This document shows positions 55,544-64,000 of a DNA stretch of 64,000 nt, piece after piece. Source of the DNA: Trileptium ribeirensis. Its lineage: Eukaryota; Nematoda; Enoplea; Enoplida; Thoracostomopsidae. The notes below the pieces were generated by a model. The model was not told the origin of the DNA and ran no database searches. It saw only the letters and a list, made by a program, of their open reading frames with translations. The DNA lies in assembly GCA_030248225.1 (NCBI GenBank), contig JASANE010000080.1:1-64000 (forward strand). Reading direction: 5' to 3'. A program made the position numbers and the translations under genes. Positions within the stretch are counted from its first letter, which is position 1. Each line of letters begins with the position of its first letter.

Positions 55544-57920
55544 ACGGATGGTGTAGTTGGTCCGCCACCACCCCGTATCAAGGGACCGATCCTCTAATAT
55601 CGATTCTACTTTGCGGAGATGTTCATCCGAACCCTGGACCGCAGCGTACCAAATTTCAGCAAAGCTGGATCACATCCAACCCTCACTGGATTCAGTGGAT
55701 TCATTAGAAAAGACAGATCGAATGATGGTGATGCGTACTGCGCTCTATGTCAGCGTAGCTTTAAAATAAGCACCCTTGGGAAATCTGCAGTGGTTAGCCA
55801 TGCAAAAAGCAAAAGTCATAATCATGAAATACGACTCAAGGACCAGCAATTGAGCGTCAGTGATCTGTTTAACCCGTCTACACATTCCACATCTAGTTTA
55901 ACAGCCAACCCATCTTCGTCTACGCCATCCAGCTCCAACCCCATCTACGTCAACATCCAACCCGAGCACGACCACCCGTCGTTTGTATTCCCGTCGCCTC
56001 AGCAAAAACTAGCAGTTAGTAAGGCCGAGATAGTGTGGACATTGAAGTCAGTGTGGTCACATTTGTCTTATCGCTTCAGCGATGGTCAGGGTGACGTTTT
56101 TCATGCGATGTTCCCAGATAGCAACATCGCAAAAGGTTTCGGTATGGGTCGCACAAAGGCAAGATACGTGACCGTTTTCGGCCTTGCCCCTTTTTTCGGC
56201 AAAGTACTCAACATCAAGTTGGAAAAGTGCGAGCACATTGTTATTTGCTTCGATGAAGCCTTAAACAAGGTCAGTCAGCGCGGGCAAATGGATTTGCATT
56301 TTCGCTTCTGGGACGACGAATCAAACTCGGTCAAATCCAGATATCTGAACAGTTAGTTCATTCATGAGCCGTGCAGCAGTTAGAGATGTCAATAACAGTT
56401 TTATAGCTGGCGCTAGTGATGTCAAAAAAGTGGTACAAATATCAATGGATGGACCCAATGTGAATTGGAAGTTTTATCGGGACCTTATATAGAAAACTAT
56501 CCTTTAGCTCCAACATTGATCGACACTGGCTCGTTTGGTTTGGTCAGCGTCGCGTTCCAAACTATCAATCGAGATTTATGGAACATCAACAGCTTCCTTA
56601 GGAACCTTCACTGGCTTTTCAAAGATTGCCCAGCACGGCGAGCAACCTACACGGAGTGAACCTCATCTTGCCTTTGGCCGTTGAAGTTTCGCCAAGTACG
56701 CTGGGTGGCGAACGTTAATGTGGCCACAAGAGCAGTTTTGCTCCCTTTTTTTGAAAAAATGGGTTACATCTTTGAAGCCAAAGCTTCACAATCAAGCTTT
56801 CGAGCTTGTAGAACAGTGTGTGTCATGATTCGTTATTCTTAGCGAAATTGCAGTTCTTTCGTGCCGTTGCTCTACAGCTTCAAACATTTTTAACCAAGTT
56901 TCAAACGCCGAAGCCAATGTTTCCGCTTCTTTTCGAAGCACTTCTCGCATTAGTCAAGGCTCTGATGGCAAGGTATGTTAAGACCGATGTCCTGGCCGCC
57001 GCGGATTCGGCATCCAAAATTTTATCTTTTGAAATCACAGACGTACAGTATTTGCAAACACCAGACACGGATTTGCTACTACTGAGGCGGTGAAGAAAAG
57101 CAAAGCTACTGAAACTGAGAAAGCCGAATTTTATACTAATGTTCGATTATTTGTTTCAAAGTGCGTCGAGAATATACTTGAACGCTCCACTCTTCGATAT
57201 AAATTTGTCCGTGGTGCGAGGTGTCTTTCACCTTTGGTTATGAGGAACAAACCTCAGATCTGCCAAAAACGAATATAGAGTTTGCTGGAATTATTGGTAG
57301 AGTCTAGGCGATTAAATGGCGACAAAGCCGAATCCGTGAAATAGGAGTTTCAACAATTTGCTCAGCACCCCGCTGTTGTTGAACAATGTCTTGCCTTCGT
57401 GACCAACCGAGACCACTGGACGAGTTTTATGTTGTACTGTTTCAATCGGTTCCTGAATGCGGCGACTTGGCTTCAGTGGCCAAAATGGTGCTTGTGATGT
57501 CCCATGGAAATGTGACTGTAGAAAGTGACCTTTCAATAAATGATGACTTGTTGATTGTAAACATGGTGGAGGAAAGCATGGTCGCTCAGAGAACAGTTTA
57601 TGATGCGATAAACACTGCAGGCGGTCCAGTGAATGTAGAAATTATTGCTCAATATGCTGAAATCGGTTGCTCAATTTAACAAACGTTGCAACCAGGCACT
57701 GGAAGCGATAAAAGAAGAAGGTATCAAGCAGCAGCAGCTTCATAATCGAAAGCGCAAACTGATCGCTGAACAGATTAACAAATAGCGGAAGAAAAGCGCT
57801 CTCTGGACAGTGACAGCGCCATGAAATCTGCTGAAATTGCAAAAGAAGCTGATGGATTTACAAAAGGCATTGCGCGGACTGTGAGATCACTGCGTATGGC
57901 AACGGCCACGGTGTAGCGTG
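55544..57920 (+). pseudogene. hAT-type transposase with BED-like zinc finger, broken
   Basis: In order: a 2A-like motif (see separate entry); KFQQSW; a C2H2/BED-like finger YCALCQRSFKISTLGKSAVV then H-x5-H; FHAMFPDSNIAKGFGMGRTK; ICFDEALNKVSQRGQMDLHF plus RFWDDESN (55619-56356), where the DE residues suit a catalytic position; a mid region GSFGLVSVAFQTI, LFKDCPARR (56465-56659); FFRAVALQLQTFLTKFQTPK (56818-57093); ENILERSTLRYKFVRGARCL (57090-57278); and MSHGNVTVESDLSI (57386-57679), the hAT C-terminal dimerisation-type segment. Frameshifts near 55680 and 57380 and several stops break it. The matches are to a hAT-like protein family seen in marine invertebrates and fish, by memory of its motifs only. 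Confidence 0.8.
55600..55650 (+). other. 2A-like peptide motif before the transposase
   Basis: The plus frame 55522-55707 reads ISILLCGDVHPNPGP followed directly by QRTKFQQSW. The hydrophobic run plus D-V-x-x-N-P-G-P matches the 2A ribosome-skipping signature D(V/I)ExNPGP, except for H in place of E. Such motifs are known at the start of some LINE proteins. KFQQSW is where the transposase family starts, so here the motif lies in the transposase frame. A possible splice acceptor (GTTTTTGCAG at 55543) precedes it. Confidence 0.55.
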
Positions 57921-58878
57921 GAATTGGGTCTGGACGTCCCTTGCCTCCGGAGTCCTAACACACGACGTGCTGTTATCAGAAAGGTATGTGAAATAATGGT
58001 CTTCGCACGTAAAATCATAAATGTTGTAGTATAGGAATAGGTAGTGGCTGCTATGCATCATCTAGGTGCATGGAAACGTTCGTGAGGGATTTTTTTGTAA
58101 CAAATCTGGTTTTGAAGCTTTAAAAAATTTCTCAAATTTTGATCAAAATTCCTCAAATTTCGCCTAACATTCCTCAAATTTCATTACTGAGAAACGGTGG
58201 CCACCCTGTAAGTAATACTTTTTAGGCAAGCATTACTCTAGTTAGGAACTGTTTTTCGGTTCCTTAAGGAGACTCTCAAACGCACCCCTCAAGCTCAACA
58301 AGGTCAGTTAACGAATTGCTTCGCAATGTACGCTCTTACCAATGTCATACTCTACGTAATGGAAGGGTAACTTCTGTGTAACATATCTACAAATAGTTAT
58401 TATTTGGTGGTAATTCGTATTATGTTTCAAGCTGAACTGCGTAATGGCTTTAGGGTTTACTTAAAGCTCAAGAACAGCGTATAGTTTAGATTCTCGTTTG
58501 TCATGTGCATAATAAGTAAGATGTGATAAGAAACTAACCATTTGTGTGTACCCAACAATAATTTTGCTGACACATTTTTTCTTTCAACGAAAAACATAAA
58601 ATGATTTTTAGATCGACATGGACCAAACCGGTACCTGCTTTGCTGGAAAGAGTAGCTTCACAAGCTTGGACGCAAAATATCACTAATCGATGGGTAAATC
58701 AAAATTACATAAAAAATCGGATGCATTTACAAAGGGTTGTTTACAAAAAAGCTCCATACAAAGGATTTTGCATATGCATAACATTTGGAGTATTTTAAGT
58801 AGAGTTCTATCGTGTTTAATTGTGAGTTATATACTATTTATAAAAATGGTTTTAATACCTAGTATTTTATCTTTGTAG

Positions 58879-58966
58879 CTCACGTGCGCCAAAGTTCTGA
58901 GCACAACTTACGCTTTCATCATGATGGCTGTGCTCGTGGGCACAGGGATACAGATGTCAACAGAAG
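58879..58966 (+). CDS. chs: Chitin synthase exon 12
   Basis: Acceptor ATCTTTGTAG, donor GAAG|GTGTGT, phase 0 in and phase 1 out. It encodes LTCAKVLSTTYAFIMMAVLV, GTGIQMSTE, corresponding to the family segment (V)AQVLSxxYAxIMMAVxVGTxxQxxEDG, a transmembrane helix following exon 11. The 13-kb intron before it contains element B and the hAT transposon, yet the junction restores the conserved protein exactly. Confidence 0.93.
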
Positions 58967-59488
58967 GTGTGTGGAATTATTGAATAACTAATTATAATAG
59001 TTACAGTACTTTGTTTCCTGTTTGGCTACGGAAGGATGGGTGTGCATTTTGAGACATATACGGCAAACGCATTTGCTTGGTTTTCATGGTTCGGAACGCA
59101 GTATTTTCGGTTCATGCACGATGTAAACGAATAAGTTTCTTACGGTTCAATGTAATCTTCCAACTTTTACTTAAAATCGTTCCCAGTTGGTGTTTCAATT
59201 GAGAATGTTTCTTTTCAAATCCATTCCGAATCTAGAACATGTCTTTTGATATATTTTAGATTTACGTTGATTTAAATATTTTAGGTATTTACATTAAAAC
59301 ACCAAGTTTTTTTACGTTTCTGATTTACTAGATTGCGCGTTGCATCTTAGATCCGAGCAGGTTATATTTTTAGCGAGTGGCAAGCTAGATCATTGTGTTC
59401 TGCAGTATGATGCAGCTAGTTTTTGAAACTAACCAACTTGTCAGAGGGTCAGAAATACCGTAAAGTCAAACGTATTATTTATTTATAG

Positions 59489-59694
59489 GTATCGAGTCGC
59501 CGGTTGCCCTTTTTTTCGTCGCACTCGTTGGGATATTTTTCTCGGCGGCGTTTCTACATCCGAAGGAGTTTAGTAATATCGTACACGGCGTGGTATTTTT
59601 CCTATGCATTCCATGCACCTACGTTATTCTTTCGCTTTATGCTTTGGTCAATTTGAACGTTATAATTTGGGGCACGCGCGAAGCAGCTGCAAAG
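59489..59694 (+). CDS. chs: Chitin synthase exon 13 (WGTRE motif)
   Basis: Acceptor TTATTTATAG, donor GCAAAG|GTACGT, phase 1 in and phase 0 out. It encodes GIESPVALFFVALVGIFFSA, AFLHPKEFSNIVHGVVFFLC, IPCTYVILSLYALVNLNVII, WGTREAAAK. It matches the family (GIxSPxAIF, CLHPQEFxCIxxGxxYxLSIPSMYxLLxLYSxxNLNxxSWGTREV), giving two helices and the WGTRE signature important for chitin export/synthesis. Open frame. Confidence 0.96.
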
Positions 59695-59799
59695 GTACGT
59701 TGATAGTTGAAACAGAACGAGTGGAGATAACGGAGTTTCCTCAGATAGCAATTGTGTAAAAAATTCATTTTCCCACTCTGCGTCAGTGATAAGCATCAG

Positions 59800-62700
59800 T
59801 CGATGGGTGGATTATCACAATTTTTTTATTCGACGCGTAATAGAATCTAACTGTGCAGTTACACTGTATTTGCGCTGTTTCAGTGATTTTATGCCCAAGT
59901 ATTCTCATGCTTATACGAATTGAAACACTTGATTTTTGGTCAATTGAGGTCCTCCAACATTTTAGGTCATAACTCTTGCTCGTAGCGTTGAACATCTGTT
60001 CAGAACCATCTCATGCTACAAGTAGTGCTATTAAATAGCATTCTTTGTCAGGGTAGCTATTTTGGAGTCATGAGCTAACTTAAAAAACCACAAAACAGTG
60101 AAATTTCAAAATTTTGACTACGAGAATTTATTGCTTGTTCGTGGTAAACGCTTGGCTTATGGGTTTTTATCCCTTTCATCGCGTAGATGTCATTGTTTTA
60201 AATATTGGATCTCCGGGAGAATTAAAAAACTGTAGCTTAATTAGTATATATTTTCTAGGAAAGGAATTGATGAACGAAGTCATTTTATCACTTCCAAATA
60301 AGTTTGTGGAAAACCATCAAACGTATTAGATTCCAGTGTGGAAAATATCTTGACTGGTGCTAAAATACAAATTATAAATTATATAAAGCGACAGAATTTA
60401 ATATCCATCCTAGAACACAAAGTGCTTTAAGTGGATTTCTTATCAAAAATTCCATTAATTTTTGTAGACAGATAACTCAATCGTTTTTGCATAGGTTACC
60501 GTTTAATATTGAAGTTGATGAAAATATATTATGTATAAAAATTACTACATGAAGCCGTTTAAACTGTTGGTTTAACCCATTTGGTAGTGAACAACACTTG
60601 GTATACTGTTAAGCCTGCGGGGAGCTAAAATGCTAAATTTTGGCCATAAAATGTAAAGTTTTGGCATTTTTCAATTTATTTATACGTAGAGGGCTAGAAT
60701 AGGTCCATAGATTTTGGGATGGCTGAATACAACAATTATTGTGCTTGGGTGGTATATGTGCAATAATCCAGCAAGCAATAGGATCCTACAATTTCATGAT
60801 TAGGATAACTGAACCTATAAGTTGATTTATAAAATTCAAGGATTTCAAACTTTTTGGGCTTTGGAAAAAAGGCTCCACTGATTTTGATATGTGCTGGAAA
60901 AGATCGCGTAATGTATTGGTAGTGTATTATTCTTTTGAATCTAGCAAGACATTTGGGAAACCCAATTTTCAAATTCGAAATCGTTATTCGTAGTTCAGGC
61001 TCAGACTCACTATACTTGCTCCTTTTCTATTAGCTGAGCGAGTTACTAGTGTTGTTATGGTGCCTAGCCCAGAGTTATGTATACAATGGGCTATCCTGAT
61101 TGCTTCCTGAATAATTTCTATTGTGGCTTGTGGTATTAACAAGCTGTGGAAAACTTTCTGGGCGCAACGGAAAAAATGCGTATACCACATCAATTCAATA
61201 AAATGGAATTACATAGTATATATGTGTCACTGGTGACTTGTATTCGTGCATCTAAACTAGCAGCGAAGAGCATGTATGTATTTGTTGTATTTCAGAGAAC
61301 TATTGGCACATAGTTTTGTACTTCATGCAGTAGTGGCAGGCTTATCCATTTTCTGAAACTTCTGTCAGTGGGCATGAACTTCTTTGCTTTTGAACTAGAG
61401 AGCGAGCGATATCCGGATTTTGCTAATGCGCGTTAAAAGGGCGAGCACTCCGACTCCGAAATCTAAAACTATTCAAAATTCAGTGTTTTATTTAACAAAA
61501 CCCCTAAAATAATAATTAATATTTCGCCACAGACTTCAACTACTATACTGAGGTCAAACACAAATTTTAAGCCAATGTTTGACAAATTTACTGTCGTCTT
61601 GTGAGCGAGCGAGCAGTGAGCGAACAAAATTTTATTAAATTTATAAATGAACGCGAGCAACGAGCGAGCAGAGGTCTATTTTAGCGAGCGCTGTTGTACG
61701 TAAGTTAATGGAATTTTAACTTTATAATGGGATTTTTGTACAAAAACTGTTGTCGATTTTTATTTCATATTAGAGTATCTGCACGTCTGGTGGAGCCGAA
61801 AATTTTGCCCAGTAAAAATGTCCGCTACCCCCCCATTTCGAAAAGCCAGAATGGTTGGTAATACAATGAAGTTTTGATAGTAACATGTATCATGTGCGTA
61901 AAGCGTTTCAGACAAACATTTTGTTTTCGAACAAAAATCTGGGAATCGAAATTGGATCAGTGAACTGGCATATTGAATGATTTGCCGATTGAATCGTCTC
62001 TAATTTTTTTGCGGAATGCCAGTTCTGGAATAAAATTGAAAAATATTTCATATAAAATTTATAACTACTCATGCGAACTGTGAAAGGTAATCGGTCGAAC
62101 AATACTCATTTTTGGCTTGTATTCAGTCTATATGCTAGTAGCAAGCGAAGATGAAACTGAGCTAGGGTGGTTTCCTTTATACTTGTCATTTTATGTGTAT
62201 TCATCCACATGTAACAGGATTATGTTTAGTGTATATTATTACCCTAAAACCTGCTGAACCCCGGAAGCTTTATAATGCTGGTTTGATAGGAGTTGCGGAA
62301 CACCGTCTCTTCATCTAGTCAGAATGTTGTAATAACTTATCTGAATTATATTATCTGAAAATAGCGCATAACCAAATAAGTGACGCCAAAGGAAATGTTT
62401 TGGTTAATGGTCGACCCTAAACTCTTAAAAACTTGCTTTAGTACAGTCATGTTGGATACTAGATGACCACACCATTGTGTTCAACGTACCAAAACTCTAT
62501 ACAGACCGATCTAAATTCAAAAGTGATATAACAAAACAACCGAAGACACACTTTTCTGGTAATCCAGCTTGTCGACCCTAAACATATTGAAGACACACTT
62601 GAAATGCATGAAATATTCGTGCTGGACTCTAGATAACTAAACTATCTTATCTAGTGTAACCAAATACCACTGTAATTATTCGTGATGCCTTGCACATAAT

Positions 62701-63379
62701 ACATAACCAAATAAAGAAGACAGACAATGCTCTGAAAATCGGGTTCCTCGACGCTGCAACCTTTTAATCCCGTAAAGCCATACTGGCCCTTAGATAACAA
62801 AACTGCCATATTCGGCGTGCTTGATATCCTATTACACAGTCGCTTCACGGCACACAAACACGCAATGACATTTCGAAATGTGGAAATCGATACATATTTC
62901 TGCCAAAGGGTTGGCAACCATAGTAGGTCCTGGGATGGCTCTAAGAGTTTTTCCACAAAAAGTGATATTAGATAAAGTTGTAGATCTCGATGAGCTGATT
63001 ATGGATGATCTTCGGATTTCGTTACCTCTGTTATAGGACGCGAAACACAACACTTAATAGCCAGATTTGACTCTGAATACTTAAAGCTCAATTTTTGGCC
63101 ATCTTGACCAAGAAGAAGTGGTCGGAGTTCTTAGCGTTCAACTAAAGGGAACAATACACATCACTTTTGCTATCGATTACAAATTTTATCGAAATATATT
63201 TATGCGAATATTAGTTATGAGTTACACTGAAAAACAAGAAAAATCGCGGTTTTCTCTTTAGTGGACGTAGTTACTACTTCTCGCGTTTTGTTCGCTCCGT
63301 GTTAATAGTAGACCTAACTTTATTGAGAAACTGTTATCTCCTCGATGGATGAATTTATTTTGTCAACAATATTTTGTAG
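59800..63379. other. Intron 13, no gene recognised
   Basis: Contains a GAGC/GCGAGC-rich stretch (61400-61700) and two diverged direct repeats beginning GTCGACCCTAAAC at about 62410 and 62571. Short frames here lack family motifs. Confidence 0.4.
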
Positions 63380-63691
63380 GTTAAAGGAAATCCCGCCCCT
63401 ATGAGTAAGAGGTCGCTCTCCGCAGTTGACAATCTTATGTCGAAGTTCCAGTACAATGCGTCCCGCTCGTCCCATGAAACCGTTGAACGCGATCAGTTCT
63501 TGTGTGGATGCGATCGATTGTGCCATTGTGTTATATTTCCAACTAGCCACGATAGAAGCCTCAATTACCGAACTTCATTTGAACAATTCGCTTGGATTGG
63601 TTCTGGGCTGGAACGTCTGAACAGAAGGCAAGTGGTGCTGGATGCTCTTTATTTTGAAATTTCATTACATAATTTCTTGCATCGTATTCAG
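63380..63691 (+). CDS. chs: Chitin synthase exon 14 (cytoplasmic tail, probable)
   Basis: Acceptor ATATTTTGTAG, phase 0 as exon 13 requires. It encodes VKGNPAPMSKRSLSAVDNLM, a CGCDRLCHCVIF cysteine cluster and FAWIGSGLERLNRR. After WGTRE, animal enzymes carry a cytoplasmic tail with a (F/C)xCxxC cluster and a helix of the type LxxIxxSLxxLNxRLxxIE, so order and motifs fit. It ends either at donor TTCAG|GTTATG (63691) or, if unspliced, at the TGA 63698-63700. Relatives have a longer tail, so I favour splicing to an exon beyond the window. Confidence 0.65.
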
Positions 63692-63832
63692 GTTATGTGA
63701 AAATCTGTTAGTCCTATTCTAGGCTCAGCATACAACTAAATTGCAGAAGTACGAAGATTTGACAAGTTTTGTTGCCAAGTTGCTCAGCATTTTCTGCCTG
63801 CAGTGTTCCACATACAGATAACGGCATACGCA

Positions 63833-64000
63833 CAGTCGCGGCCAAAAATAAGGGCAAATGGTCGAAATCGATCGATTTTGATTTAACAAACTTCGTTCGA
63901 TTTCGGTAAAACAAAATTTCCATCATTTCAACGAATTGCGATTAAACGAAATTGCGGTCGATTTCGATCGTTTTCGATTGCACTTATTCTTGGCCTGGAT
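63833..64000. mobile_element. MITE with Tc1-like ends, cut by the window edge
   Basis: The left part CAGTCGCGGCCAAAAATAAG then GGC, GTCGAAATCGATCG, is inverted at the right as CGATCGTTTTCGATTGC, ACTTATTCTTGGCC. The GGCCAAAAATAAG ends resemble Tc1-type terminal repeats. The interior is built of TTCGATTT/CGAAAT palindromic phrases. The right border lies at or beyond the window end. Confidence 0.65.

Larger units (their letters stand above)
55286..58208 (+). mobile_element. hAT transposon, 2.9 kb, autonomous-type but decayed
   Basis: The right end, read inward, is CAGGGTGGCCACCGTTTCTC. The left end retains GTGTGGCCAC followed by the same subterminal CCTCAAATT(T)GAG repeats seen at the right (TCCTCAAATTT). 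TAAGTA flanks both sides (55280-55285 and 58209-58214), fitting an eroded 8-bp duplication. It contains a broken transposase gene on the plus strand. CAGGG ends, 8-bp-type duplication and transposase type agree on hAT. The family differs from the CCGGAA-rich elements elsewhere in the window. Confidence 0.8.
55150..58375. mobile_element. Outer inverted-repeat element split by a hAT insertion
   Basis: The left arm (about 55160-55285) contains AAGTTAACCCTT, AAGCG(T)TTCGTTAACTGA, GTTGA, TGCGTT and AAGTCTCCTTAA. The right arm (about 58215-58370), read on the minus strand, contains AGAAGTTACCCTT, GAAGCAATTCGTTAACTGA, GTTGA, GTGCGTTTG and GAGTCTCCTTAA in the same order. The two arms are therefore an imperfect inverted repeat of more than 100 bp, separated by the hAT element at 55286-58208. 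This looks like an older foldback or MITE hosting a younger insertion. Confidence 0.7.

Noticed and set aside
63426..63620. Alternative frames over exon 14
   Set aside because: Only the 63380 frame has an acceptor in the required phase and the Cys cluster plus LERLNRR tail motif.
1..64000. CRISPR arrays, bacterial operons, rRNA
   Set aside because: Nothing of the kind is present; the tandem arrays lack spacer structure and the genome is eukaryotic.

Overview
The window is nuclear genomic DNA of an invertebrate animal. The evidence is one large, many-exon gene for an animal-type (class II, arthropod kkv-like) chitin synthase, a nuclear tRNA-Pro gene with a Pol III terminator, and a dense load of eukaryotic DNA transposons (hAT, Tc1/mariner-type MITEs, Polinton/Maverick-like remnants). 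I cannot fix the phylum. Most of the sequence is non-coding and AT-rich; almost all short open frames are chance.

Left part (1-21.7 kb): a 98/101-bp satellite (1.06-3.19 kb), a 120/127-bp array (5.34-6.62 kb), a hAT-type non-autonomous element (6.84-7.98 kb) with an 8-bp target duplication, and a C-rich repeat zone (8.15-11.05 kb). Between 13.9 and 18.9 kb lies a decayed Polinton-like block on the minus strand: a protein-primed type-B DNA polymerase, then a packaging-ATPase fragment and a small basic protein. A second copy of the same hAT element is inserted in its polymerase with a perfect 8-bp duplication.

Chitin synthase (21.8-63.7 kb, plus strand): 14 exons can be read with GT-AG borders and matching phases. 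They give about 844 residues: membrane segments, the GT2 catalytic domain (CATCWHE, DGD, GEDRW, QRRRW), further membrane segments, WGTRE and a cytoplasmic tail. The N-terminus lies upstream or is unrecognised, and the C-terminus may continue past 63.7 kb.

Its introns hold most of the mobile DNA. Intron 1 has a pair of tRNA-headed repeats. Intron 4 has an 18-bp minisatellite, an antisense tRNA-Pro(UGG) and a third hAT copy in reverse. Introns 6 and 9 each have a palindromic MITE. Intron 10 has a 3.5-kb element with terminal inverted repeats carrying a broken PWWP plus DDE-like protein. Intron 11 has a second polymerase-B element with divergent small genes and TATA boxes (48.0-53.6 kb), next to hairpin-rich GC-richer blocks, and then a 2.9-kb hAT element. 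That element's transposase frame is preceded by a 2A-like peptide motif, and the element sits inside an older inverted-repeat element.

The most promising items are the short polymerase-B element with its divergent promoter and small unknown genes, the 2A-like motif at the head of a hAT transposase, and the hairpin-dense block at 53.68-54.06 kb. The chitin synthase frame itself is unbroken across every exon read, so the host gene looks functional despite this load.
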